From positions 1-46,667 of the forward strand of contig JAHEYC010000019.1 of the NCBI GenBank assembly GCA_023251775.1: a DNA stretch of 46,667 nucleotides. Direction: 5' to 3'. The stretch comes from Sphingobacteriaceae bacterium. GTDB taxonomy: Bacteria; Bacteroidota; Bacteroidia; B-17B0; Aurantibacillaceae. Numbering within the stretch: the first letter of the stretch is position 1; every line of letters starts with the position of its first letter. Below, in pieces: positions 33,214 to 40,496 of this stretch. A model generated the notes under the pieces. That model was not told the DNA's origin, did not search any database, and saw only the letters and a program-made list of their open reading frames with translations. Both the position numbers and the translations under genes were made by a program.

Positions 33214-33654
33214 TTAAGCTACTTTGATATCCTTCTTGGGTAGAACTTTCGTTTCTTCCTTTTTAGGAATGCTTAACTTAAGGATCCCATTTGTGTATTT
33301 TGCATCAACGTTATCCATGCTCACCGATTCAGGCAAGGTAAAGGAACGCGAGAATGAATTGAAAGAAAATTCCCTTCTGGTAAATTTCTTATTTTCTTCA
33401 CTTTTTTCCTCCTTTTTCTCAGCGCTGATAGTAAGTATTCCATCATCGATGCTTATTTTGAAGTCCTCTTTTTTGAAACCGGGCGCAGCAAACTCCAGAT
33501 CGAATTGCTTGGTTGTTTCGTTAATATTAACGGCAGGTAAACCTTGCCCGAATTCTTTTTCAAACCAGTTCTTTCCAAACATCTTAGCATTGTCGAAAAT
33601 GTCGGTGAACAAGGCCGGTGTGAAACTCTCATTTTTTGATCTTACTTGTGTCAT
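33214..33654 (-). CDS. Hsp20-family small heat-shock protein
   Basis: A 146-residue chaperone. The alpha-crystallin domain spans about 42-130 (VNINETTKQFDLEFAAPGFKKEDFKISIDDGILTISAEKK, then FSRSFTLPESVSMDNVDAKYTNGILKLSIPKK). The C-terminal IxV-type tail (KDIKVA) normally caps neighbouring subunits in oligomers. It should hold unfolding proteins during heat, redox or dormancy stress. The promoter region has a TAAATTTG box without a -33 element and an FNR-like dyad at the same offset as at two other promoters in this window. It is a single-gene unit with its own terminator. Confidence 0.94.
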   Translation of the reverse strand: MTQVRSKNESFTPALFTDIFDNAKMFGKNWFEKEFGQGLPAVNINETTKQFDLEFAAPGFKKEDFKISIDDGILTISAEKKEEKSEENKKFTRREFSFNSFSRSFTLPESVSMDNVDAKYTNGILKLSIPKKEETKVLPKKDIKVA

Positions 33655-33697
33655 TTTTTTCGATTTTAATTGTTATACATTTATTTACTATCCGTTA

Positions 33698-33765
33698 CAA
33701 ATTTATAGTGGTAGCTTTCCATTTGTAATGATGAGACTCATCATTACAACTGATCTTTATCAGTT
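33698..33765 (-). promoter_or_regulatory. hsp20 promoter with FNR/Crp-like operator
   Basis: On the minus strand a -7 box TAAATTTG occupies 33705-33698. The operator AACTGAT-N4-ATCAGTT (33748-33765) has perfect 7-bp arms around cttt, centred at 33756.5, 58.5 bp from the last base of the box. No TTTG is present at the -33 position. If transcription starts about five bases after the box, the operator is centred near -63, the class I activator position. Confidence 0.65.
33725..33747. promoter_or_regulatory. 23-bp perfect palindrome in the hsp20 upstream region
   Basis: Arms gtaatgatgag (33725-33735) and ctcatcattac (33737-33747) are fully complementary around one A. It touches the FNR-like operator. 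There is no T run, so it is not a standard terminator. It could be a second operator or a hairpin in the tail of the transcript from the gene ending at 33765. Confidence 0.6.
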
Positions 33766-34157
33766 CACGCACTCATCTTACTTAAGGCTTCTCCTTGTCT
33801 ATTTTGTTCATCTAAGGTCCAACCATCAGTTACTGTAGTTTCAAGCCATGCTTTTCCCGACTTTCTAAAAACTTGAACTCCCAATCCATATACATCACCA
33901 AAATTTTGTTCAAGATCAGAAACGGTCATGTAGGGCGTGATGGTTATTTTTCCTTTATTATGAATTGTACGGCATTCCCCAAGGGTTTTGCTGTTATGTT
34001 TTATTATTTTCTTTGGAGATCCACCACCAACGGTGTGTGGCTTTGCGAAAAACTCCAGTTTAAGATATGGAAACATTCTGCTGAATTCTTCTTGGATCGC
34101 GAAGATCTTTCTGCTATCAGTAATTAGTATTTGCATGAGATGATTATTTGTGATCAT
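33765..34157 (-). CDS. Conserved hypothetical protein, last gene of the doxX-uspA unit
   Basis: A 130-residue soluble protein with the conserved-looking stretches IQEEFSRMFPYLKLEFF, KTLGECR, MTVSDLEQNFGDVYGLGVQVFRKSGKAWLETT and TDGWTLDEQNRQGE. I recall relatives in other Bacteroidota, often near stress genes, without a known function. No enzyme motif is visible. An alternative start is ATG 34136 (MQILITDSRKIF). It begins 11 bases after the uspA stop. Confidence 0.78.
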   Translation of the reverse strand: MITNNHLMQILITDSRKIFAIQEEFSRMFPYLKLEFFAKPHTVGGGSPKKIIKHNSKTLGECRTIHNKGKITITPYMTVSDLEQNFGDVYGLGVQVFRKSGKAWLETTVTDGWTLDEQNRQGEALSKMSA

Positions 34158-34168
34158 TGGTTTATAAA

Positions 34169-34996
34169 TTAATGTAAAGCTAAGAGAGGAACCTTTGTAT
34201 GAAATGCCATACGCTTTGAATTTGGCTCGTTGAACATATTTTTTAGGATAGAATGCTTCCTAGGGATCATCACGATCATGTCTATTTCGCTCATCTCCAC
34301 AAATTCATTTATTCCTTCAACCACATTCTCTGAAGTAATAAAGTGGAACGAATGATCGGTATTTGATAATGAATTTTGCAGTTTCATGAATCCCGATACA
34401 ACTTGCCCTGCAAAAACTACAGGTTCTAATTCGCGTTCAACATTTAAAACGTAAACATGGGCCTTGAACGATCGCGCCAGCGCTTTTAGAGGCTCAAGCA
34501 CTTTTTCATTCTCAATTTCGTTATAATCACAAGCCAATGCGATCTTTTTTGCGATCTTGTATTTCACATGTTCATCAATTGCCAATACCGGACATTTAGA
34601 TCTATGAATAAGCGACGTTGTAACACTTCCAATAAGTTTTTCGCTGATATAACCAGCACCCTGCATTCCCATAATAATTAGGTCTGCTTTGATACTATGA
34701 GCATACATATCGATCTCGTCGGTGGCAAATCCGCATTTACTTACACATTCTATCTTCAACTTGTTGCCATAACTTAACGCGAGTCTTTTTTCAACTTCTT
34801 TTAAGGCCGCCACACTTATTTTTTCGATAGTTTCAATATCAGGGATCACCGCGGGCGCATCCGTTACGGGTAAGGGCACATGATAAACATTCATCAATGT
34901 TATCTTTGCGCCCATTAACACGGCCATTTCTGCAGCATAATCCACTGCGTTATTCGACACCTTCGAAAAATCTGTCGGAACTAAAATGTTCTTCAT
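34169..34996 (-). CDS. Tandem universal stress protein (UspA family)
   Basis: A 275-residue protein with two Usp domains. Domain one (1-143) has ILVPTDFSKVSNNAVDYA and a complete G-2X-G-9X-GS nucleotide motif (GMQGAGYISEKLIGS), so it should bind ATP. Domain two (about 148-275) keeps the fold but lacks the glycine motif (RKHSILKNMFNEPNSKR). One active and one degenerate half is common in tandem Usps. These proteins support survival in stationary phase, low oxygen or redox stress. It is the third gene of the doxX-led unit, eight bases after the small membrane protein gene. Confidence 0.93.
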   Translation of the reverse strand: MKNILVPTDFSKVSNNAVDYAAEMAVLMGAKITLMNVYHVPLPVTDAPAVIPDIETIEKISVAALKEVEKRLALSYGNKLKIECVSKCGFATDEIDMYAHSIKADLIIMGMQGAGYISEKLIGSVTTSLIHRSKCPVLAIDEHVKYKIAKKIALACDYNEIENEKVLEPLKALARSFKAHVYVLNVERELEPVVFAGQVVSGFMKLQNSLSNTDHSFHFITSENVVEGINEFVEMSEIDMIVMIPRKHSILKNMFNEPNSKRMAFHTKVPLLALH

Positions 34997-35003
34997 GATC
35001 TAC

Positions 35004-35324
35004 TTATTGAAAAATTAATAATGCAATATCGATCAATACAGCAATAGAGCTAGCCCAAACTATTAAGCGCATTGGCATAACTGCAAGGATGAATGCAAGT
35101 GAAAGAATAGTTGGAAATACGATCAACGCTATCTTATACGCATTATCTTGAGCGCCATAAGAGGCTGCGAAGCCACCCATGCAGCCGATCACAACCAGAA
35201 TCAAGGCTATTACACCGTAGCGACTGAATTCCATTAACTGCCAAAAATTTGATGGTGTTGCATGTGTTGTTTCACTTTTTGTTGAAACATTGATCGATTG
35301 TTGTTTACTCATTGTTGTTTCCAT
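35004..35324 (-). CDS. Small membrane protein
   Basis: A 106-residue protein with a polar N-terminus of about 33 residues and three hydrophobic helices (VIALILVVIGCMGGFAAS, IALIVFPTILSLAFILAVMP and LIVWASSIAVLIDIALLIF). No family is recognised. It lies between doxX (13 bases) and uspA and is surely co-transcribed. Confidence 0.8.
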   Translation of the reverse strand: METTMSKQQSINVSTKSETTHATPSNFWQLMEFSRYGVIALILVVIGCMGGFAASYGAQDNAYKIALIVFPTILSLAFILAVMPMRLIVWASSIAVLIDIALLIFQ

Positions 35325-35337
35325 GATGTTTTGTTTT

Positions 35338-35763
35338 TTAAGGTTTAAAAATTAAATTGTCTAGTGATAAAGCGTTCCATGCCTGAGGCACAAATAATAA
35401 AAACAGTAATAATAATAATCTGGGAAGTACATAGCGCGTGTCCCACATTGGAGAAGTGATGCCAAAACCAATAGCAGCTATGATCAAATTGATGCCTAAA
35501 AGATAAAGTGCATAATATTCAAAAAGACCAATGATCAATAAGAAACCGCAAATCAGCTCAGTGTAAGATGTGAACCATGACGCAGTTGCCGTTAAAGATC
35601 TTGGTATGCCTTTGTTCGCAAAATTTGTTTCGAAGGTGGCCACCACATTCCTTACTTTAATATTGAACACAGCATCATATCCTTGAAAAAAGAAAAGCAC
35701 GCCCAAGAAGATCCTTGCGATTAGAACCGCTACTATTTCGTGGTATTGATTGATAGTGCCCAT
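35338..35763 (-). CDS. DoxX-family membrane protein
   Basis: A 141-residue protein with four membrane helices. It has ARIFLGVLFFFQGYDAVFN, the usual DoxX opening, then TASWFTSYTELICGFLLIIGLFEYYAL and PRLLLLLFLLFVPQAW. Members have been linked to thiol redox balance in mycobacteria and to quinol oxidase subunits in archaea. Exact function here is unknown. It heads a four-gene unit (doxX, membrane protein, uspA, 130-residue protein). Its promoter carries two FNR-like dyads. Confidence 0.88.
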   Translation of the reverse strand: MGTINQYHEIVAVLIARIFLGVLFFFQGYDAVFNIKVRNVVATFETNFANKGIPRSLTATASWFTSYTELICGFLLIIGLFEYYALYLLGINLIIAAIGFGITSPMWDTRYVLPRLLLLLFLLFVPQAWNALSLDNLIFKP

Positions 35764-35788
35764 TTTGTTTTTACTATTAAGTATGAAG

Positions 35789-35886
35789 CAAAGGTATAGA
35801 GGACATAGGGCGCAGGGAATGAGTGAGGTCAGAAACGGGGATGATTATTGTCAGTTTTTGAAGGACTGACGTAAGTCATAAATTTG
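35789..35886. promoter_or_regulatory. doxX / chaN-like divergent control region with two FNR-like dyads
   Basis: Minus strand: -7 box TACCTTTG at 35796-35789, with no -33 TTTG. Dyads are TGATtattGTCA (35842-35853, centre 35847.5, 58.5 bp from the last base of the box) and TGACgtaaGTCA (35867-35878, centre 83.5 bp away). Plus strand: TTTG at 35857-35860 and TAAATTTG at 35879-35886 form a promoter for the chaN-like gene, with the second dyad lying inside its spacer. A regulator bound there could activate doxX while blocking the other direction; this is inference. Confidence 0.6.
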
Positions 35887-35982
35887 AATAAAATAGCAAT
35901 GAATTTCGCCGTTCGTCGCGCTAAATGACCATTAAGGCTGAATTTTTGGTAGAACACAAGAAAACTCTTTAACTTGGCAAAC

Positions 35983-36846
35983 ATGAAAAAGATCCTATTT
36001 ATTATTCCTGCACTTTTACTAATGAATTTTGCAGTTACAATTGACAAACAACCCTATGTTTTATTTACAGGTAAAGGTGTTAAGACCAATTATGATCAGT
36101 TATTGGCGGAAGCAAAAAAAGCCGATATCATATTATTTGGCGAATTACACGATAATCCTATTTGCCATTGGTTGCAAAGAGAACTAACAGAAGATATGTT
36201 TGCCGAAAAGAAAAGCAACCTTGTATTAGGTGCCGAAATGTTTGAGGCAGATGATCAAATTGCGTTGAACGAATATTTAGCAGGTAAGGTCTCCGAAAAA
36301 ACAATGAAGGATGAAGTTAAACTTTGGACCAATTTTTCTACCGATTACAAACCTCTGTTAGACATTGCCAAAACCAATAAATTAAAGTTTGTTGCTTGTA
36401 ATATTCCGCGTCGCTATGCAAATATGGTGTATTCGCGCGGCGAAAAGGCACTTGATAGTATTGATGTAGAGGCAAAAAAATGGATAGCTCCTTATCCTAT
36501 AAAATACGATAGTACTTTAAAATGTTATAAAGAGATATTTGAAAATGCAGGCGGACATGGCGGGCAGAATTTACCGAAGTCGCAAGCTTATAAAGATGCA
36601 ACGATGGCGCATTTTATTTTAAAGAATTGGACCAAAGGAAAAGTATTTATACATTATAATGGGGCTTATCACAGCAATTATCATCAAGCAATTGAATGGT
36701 ATTTAAAACAGCAGAATCCGGATCTTAAGATCATGGTGATCTCGTCTAACGAACAAAAAGATAATTCTACGTTAGATGAAAAAGTAATGGATAGTGGTGA
36801 TTTTATAATTTGCACTCCTTCTACTCTTACAAAAACTTACAAATAG
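35983..36846 (+). CDS. ChaN-like exported protein (haem-binding uptake family)
   Basis: A 287-residue protein with a signal peptide (MKKILFIIPALLLMNFAVT) but no lipobox Cys, unlike Campylobacter ChaN. The family core is visible: IILFGELHDNPICHWLQREL, LVLGAEMFEADDQIALNEYLAG, FVACNIPRRYANMVYSRG, KDATMAHFIL and VFIHYNGAYHS. The ChaN fold binds haem through a dimer, and distant members are predicted peptidases. The start is ATG 35983, not the in-frame TTG at 35974, because the signal peptide begins there. It is convergent with the receiver-Crp gene, one base apart. Confidence 0.86.
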   Translation: MKKILFIIPALLLMNFAVTIDKQPYVLFTGKGVKTNYDQLLAEAKKADIILFGELHDNPICHWLQRELTEDMFAEKKSNLVLGAEMFEADDQIALNEYLAGKVSEKTMKDEVKLWTNFSTDYKPLLDIAKTNKLKFVACNIPRRYANMVYSRGEKALDSIDVEAKKWIAPYPIKYDSTLKCYKEIFENAGGHGGQNLPKSQAYKDATMAHFILKNWTKGKVFIHYNGAYHSNYHQAIEWYLKQQNPDLKIMVISSNEQKDNSTLDEKVMDSGDFIICTPSTLTKTYK

Positions 36847-36847
36847 G

Positions 36848-37906
36848 TCAGTTGCGCATATTCGCCAACTTATCGTAATTAATTACTGAGATCGTACTTC
36901 CTGAAACCTCAATAAGTTTCTCTTCCTTAAAATCACTAAGGGTGCGAATAACGGTTTCGGTGGCTGTTCCAACAATATTTGCAAGATCCTCTCGCGAAAC
37001 GTTCATGCTGAATTTAGTATCGCCTTCTTTTTTGTATTTATCAGAAAGTTTAACCAAGGCTTCTGCCACCCTTTTTCGCACCGAATTATAGGCGAGTTTC
37101 ACCAACTGATCTTCTCTTTCCAAAAGATTATTAGAAAGTATCTCAATGAATTTACGCGAAACTTCTGCATTCTTATAAATAAGGGCAGAGAAATCATCCT
37201 TAGGGATCATATAGATCTCCGAATCTTCAAGTGCCGTAGCAGAGCTCGTGTATTTTTCTCCTTGTAATAATGAAAGATATCCAAAAAAATCGCCTTCGTT
37301 ATGAAGTTCAGTGATCAACTCTTTTCCTGAATCGCTTGTATGCGCGACCTTTACTTTTCCTTTGCTCACAAAATATATTCCTTTTGGATAACCACCTTCC
37401 TTATAAATATCATCTTTCTTTTTGTAAGACCGAAGCTCCCTTTCTTCGGATAGTTTTTTAAGTGATTCTATTCCCTTAGCTTCATTAATAAAATCGTTGA
37501 TGCCCGAAACATTCTTTGCAAATTCTTTTTTAAGGATCTCGTTCTTTTTTAAACGACTTTCGACAGCATTTAATAATTCAACATCATCAAATGGTTTGGT
37601 CAAATAGTCATCCGCACCCATTTCCATTCCTTTTCTAAAGTCACTTCGTTCTGCTTTTGCCGTTAAAAAAATGAATGGTATGCTTGCAGTTTCTTCATTC
37701 TTCGAGAGTAAATGCAAAGCCCCGTGTCCATCCAATACAGGCATCATGATATCACAAATAATAAGATCAGGTTTTTCTTTTTGAGCGAATGCTACGCCTT
37801 CTTTTCCGTTGGTTGCGGTAATAACATTGTAATTGGCCAGACTTAATATTTCCGCAGTATTCTCGCGTACATCTTCATTGTCTTCAATTAAAAGGATCTT
37901 TTTCAT
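36848..37906 (-). CDS. Response regulator fused to a Crp/Fnr-type DNA-binding module
   Basis: A 352-residue protein. The receiver spans 1-120, with Glu8/Asp9, phospho-acceptor Asp52 in IICDIMMP and Lys104 in LTKPF. A linker leads to a cNMP-binding beta-roll at about 155-265 (DIYKEGGYPKGIYFVSKGKVKVAH, GDFFGYLSLL). The Crp HTH is at about 280-345. The recognition helix ATETVIRTL has Glu317 and Arg321 where FNR and CRP have the Glu and Arg that read TGA half sites. The roll lacks the Arg-Ser-Ala phosphate motif of true cAMP binders, so phosphorylation rather than cAMP is probably the input. No FNR-like Cys cluster is seen. It follows the PAS kinase gene by one base. Predicted operators are at 33748, 35842, 35867 and 39178. 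Confidence 0.92.
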   Translation of the reverse strand: MKKILLIEDNEDVRENTAEILSLANYNVITATNGKEGVAFAQKEKPDLIICDIMMPVLDGHGALHLLSKNEETASIPFIFLTAKAERSDFRKGMEMGADDYLTKPFDDVELLNAVESRLKKNEILKKEFAKNVSGINDFINEAKGIESLKKLSEERELRSYKKKDDIYKEGGYPKGIYFVSKGKVKVAHTSDSGKELITELHNEGDFFGYLSLLQGEKYTSSATALEDSEIYMIPKDDFSALIYKNAEVSRKFIEILSNNLLEREDQLVKLAYNSVRKRVAEALVKLSDKYKKEGDTKFSMNVSREDLANIVGTATETVIRTLSDFKEEKLIEVSGSTISVINYDKLANMRN

Positions 37907-37907
37907 T

Positions 37908-39113
37908 TTATTGCGGTATTATAATTGTAAATTTTGTGCCTTTATTTTCTTCGCTTTCAACATCCAAAGAGCCATTCATAAGCTCAGCATATTTTGCAAC
38001 AATGTTCAATCCCAAACCGGTTCCTTGAATATGAGTGGCATTATGTCCTCTAAAAAATCGCTCAAATAAATGTTGTTGATCCTCTTTAGAGATCCCTATT
38101 CCATTATCTTTAACCGAGATCTTTACCGATGTATCTGTTGCTTGCGAATTAACTTCTACTTTTCCTTGCTCCGGTGAGAATTTAATGGCGTTCGAGATCA
38201 AATTAAAAAGTACATTTTTCAACAATTTTTTATCTAGAGAAACTATTTCCTTTCCTGAATGTTCTTGAGTAAGAACTTGGCCTTGTGTTGCCATCCCTTT
38301 CATTTCGCTGATAACGTCCTTAATAAATGTTCTAAGATCGATTTCCTCAGGTAAATTCTCGATCTTCCCTTCTTCTAATTTACTTACCGACAAAAAATCA
38401 TTTAAGATATCTGTTAGATTATTAATGGAGGTCTTTATCTTACTTACATGTTTGGTTTGCTTTTCAATATCTTTTTGCTCGCCATATTTTGTAACTAACG
38501 ATAACGATGACATCATGGTTGTAAGCGCTGTTCTAAATTCGTGAGAGGCCATAGAAACAAAACGTGATTTGAGCTCGTTCAATTCTTTCTCTTTATCAAG
38601 AGCGTTATGGAGATCTTTTTTTGTCCGCTCAAGTTCCTGGATAGCCTCTTCTAAAATAAGTGTACGGTTCTTCACTTGTCTCTCTAATTCAAAAGAATAA
38701 TTCTTTAATTTTTCTTCAGCTTGTTTACGTACCGTTATATCCACAATAAAGCCTATAACGAATTTTCCTTCGGATGTTGTGTATGGACTCAAACTGATCT
38801 CAACAGGAAATTCTGTTCCGTCTTTTTTAAGACCAAATAGTTCTCTACCGCCTCCCATAGATCTGGCGTGAGGATCTTCGTTGAATTTTTCGCGGTGACC
38901 AACATGTTTAGCTTCTAATCTTTTGGGCACAAGAACTTCAATTCGCTTACCTAATAACTCATCCGTATCATAGCCAAATAATTTTTCCGCACTTGGATTA
39001 ACGCGAACTATCGCTCCACGATCATTTACAACTAAGATGCCCTCAGTGGCAAACAAAAACAGGGCATCTATTCCCTCTTTTCCTTCCATTACCTTGAAAT
39101 TTATGGTGTTCAT
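37908..39113 (-). CDS. PAS-domain soluble sensor histidine kinase
   Basis: About 401 residues. A PAS domain at about 12-128 (ILVVNDRGAIVRVNPSAEKLFGYD, then FPVEISLSPYTTSEGKFVIGFIVDIT) is followed by a coiled coil, a HisKA domain with His191 in SMASHEFRTALT, and HATPase_c with N, G1 and G2 boxes (NLISNAIKF, VKDNGIGIS, GTGLGLNIV). It has no membrane helix, so the signal is intracellular. The PAS type is like FixL or NifL, where haem or flavin reports oxygen or redox; the cofactor cannot be read here. An in-frame TTG lies at 39149, inside the -7 box. I use the ATG at 39113. Confidence 0.92.
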   Translation of the reverse strand: MNTINFKVMEGKEGIDALFLFATEGILVVNDRGAIVRVNPSAEKLFGYDTDELLGKRIEVLVPKRLEAKHVGHREKFNEDPHARSMGGGRELFGLKKDGTEFPVEISLSPYTTSEGKFVIGFIVDITVRKQAEEKLKNYSFELERQVKNRTLILEEAIQELERTKKDLHNALDKEKELNELKSRFVSMASHEFRTALTTMMSSLSLVTKYGEQKDIEKQTKHVSKIKTSINNLTDILNDFLSVSKLEEGKIENLPEEIDLRTFIKDVISEMKGMATQGQVLTQEHSGKEIVSLDKKLLKNVLFNLISNAIKFSPEQGKVEVNSQATDTSVKISVKDNGIGISKEDQQHLFERFFRGHNATHIQGTGLGLNIVAKYAELMNGSLDVESEENKGTKFTIIIPQ

Positions 39114-39146
39114 TGTAAATTTAATAGATTTTAATGACCTACGAAA

Positions 39147-39242
39147 CAAATGTAAATAGGCACTTTTTCATTAAATATGACAAAAATCATATACCCTTCT
39201 GAGCATCCTCAGAGGTCCAATTTCCCCTTTAACAGATATTTG
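39147..39242. promoter_or_regulatory. Divergent promoter with one shared FNR-like dyad (kinase/regulator and terB-like)
   Basis: The dyad TGACaaaaATCA at 39178-39189 (wider arms ATATGA and TCATAT) is centred at 39183.5. Leftward -7 box TACATTTG at 39154-39147 is 36.5 bp away, which predicts the class II position near -41.5. Rightward box GATATTTG at 39235-39242 (seven of eight) is 58.5 bp away, equal to the hsp20 and doxX offsets. Neither side has a TTTG at -33. The two distances differ by 22 bp, about two helical turns. Confidence 0.65.
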
Positions 39243-39277
39243 AAGTATAATTCTATAACTAATTAAAACTATATATC

Positions 39278-39688
39278 ATGACACCAACAGAAAATCTACA
39301 TTATGCTATAGGCGAGATAGCTTATGCCATTGCATGCGCCGACGGCCAAGTACAAAAAGAAGAACGTAAGAAATTTCACGACATTGTTGCAGCCGAGATA
39401 CGTTGCAAAGATTATGGATTTGATGTTTCTGACATTATTTTTAAGATCCTTGATAGAGATAAAATCTCTACCAAAGAAGCATATGAGGGGGCTATGAAGC
39501 AAGTTAGGGTCAATAGCCATTATTTAAGTCCTGAGCTTAAAGAAACATTCGTTAAAGTGATCGAAAAAGTAGCTAAGGCTTACAAGCCTGTAACAATCGA
39601 CGAAATGAATTTGATCGAGAGATTTAAAAAGGACATTGCACCGTTAAAAGGGGATCCAATTTATTATGGACAAGCACTTGTAAAGTGA
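39278..39688 (+). CDS. TerB-like protein
   Basis: A 136-residue helical protein. Residues 8-35 (HYAIGEIAYAIACADGQVQKEERKKFHDIV) have the acidic ADGxVxxEE pattern of the TerB/DjlA N-terminal fold, which is often metal-binding and linked to tellurite or membrane stress. The C-terminal extension (FKKDIAPLKGDPIYYGQAL) is unassigned. It is transcribed divergently from the kinase gene and shares its operator. The next gene starts 36 bases on. Confidence 0.8.
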   Translation: MTPTENLHYAIGEIAYAIACADGQVQKEERKKFHDIVAAEIRCKDYGFDVSDIIFKILDRDKISTKEAYEGAMKQVRVNSHYLSPELKETFVKVIEKVAKAYKPVTIDEMNLIERFKKDIAPLKGDPIYYGQALVK

Positions 39689-39724
39689 TCTAGTTGTTTA
39701 TCTGATAATTTAAAAAAAGAAAAC

Positions 39725-40108
39725 ATGGAAGTAAAAAAACAAATTGGCATATGGATGGATCATTCAACTGCACATATATTAGAACATAAAGGCGATAAGA
39801 TCATAACAAGTAATATAAATTCAGAATTTACGCATGAGCAAAGACAACATGCGTTGGGAAAAAATGAGAATTTAATGCATAATAAGGAACAGCATATGCA
39901 ATCGAAATATTACAAAACAATTGCAGATGTTGTTAAAGGGCATGATGAGATATTGCTTTTTGGACCCACTACTGCCAAAGAGGAATTGTCGAATTTACTT
40001 AAGGCCGACCATCATTTTTCGAAATCAAAGATCGATGTTAAGCACGCCGATAAAATGACCGAAAATCAGCAACACGCTTTTGTGAAAAAACATTTTCATT
40101 TGAGTTAG
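39725..40108 (+). CDS. Possible eRF1-domain-like (baeRF/host-attachment type) protein
   Basis: A 127-residue soluble His- and Lys-rich protein. IGIWMDHSTAHILEHKGDKI, then YYKTIADVVKGHDEILLFGPTTAKEELSNLL resemble the C-terminal domain of the bacterial eRF1/Pelota-like family, in which GPxxAKxxL is typical. Such proteins are proposed to act on ribosomes, so a role in translation arrest during stress is plausible but inferred. It is probably in one unit with the TerB-like gene, and its stop overlaps the convergent VOC gene's stop. Confidence 0.6.
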   Translation: MEVKKQIGIWMDHSTAHILEHKGDKIITSNINSEFTHEQRQHALGKNENLMHNKEQHMQSKYYKTIADVVKGHDEILLFGPTTAKEELSNLLKADHHFSKSKIDVKHADKMTENQQHAFVKKHFHLS

Positions 40109-40494
40109 TCGCTTTTTTTAGCGAGTGCGATAATATGTCCATCAGGATCGGCGAGGTATCCAACCGTATCTCCCCAATCCCTTGCTTGAATTTTACTGAT
40201 CTCTTTTGCTCCCGCTTTTATAGCAAGGTCGAAAGTTTGTTGTGTGTTCTCGCTAAAAAGATATAATTCGCAACGTGGAATTCCATTTCCTTTACTTGGA
40301 TGTGGTGTTTTATCTTCAAGGATCTTTGCAATGGAAGATTCTGGCATTATTCCTAACAACATATCATTTGTTATCTGAAATTCGGCCATGCCGGGAACAT
40401 TAAGTATGGGTTCTTTTTTGAGGATGACCTTGTAAAATAATGTACTCCGCTCTTGATCGGCCACATAAATAATTATCATTGGAAGTTTTGGCAT
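40105..40494 (-). CDS. VOC-family protein (glyoxalase-like)
   Basis: A 129-residue protein with paired beta-alpha-beta-beta-beta units. MIIIYVADQERSTLFYKVILKKEP and GDTVGYLADPDGHIIALAKK are the usual VOC ends. A metal-binding Glu equivalent may be at CELYLF. The substrate is unknown; related proteins handle glyoxal adducts or give drug resistance. It is the last gene of the surE-lpxB operon, two bases after the SpoIID-like gene. Confidence 0.85.
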   Translation of the reverse strand: MPKLPMIIIYVADQERSTLFYKVILKKEPILNVPGMAEFQITNDMLLGIMPESSIAKILEDKTPHPSKGNGIPRCELYLFSENTQQTFDLAIKAGAKEISKIQARDWGDTVGYLADPDGHIIALAKKSD

Positions 40495-40496
40495 GG

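Noticed and set aside
33224-33838. 204-residue plus-strand frame opposite hsp20
   Set aside because: It is antisense to a clear alpha-crystallin gene, its promoter and the palindrome, and has no domain.
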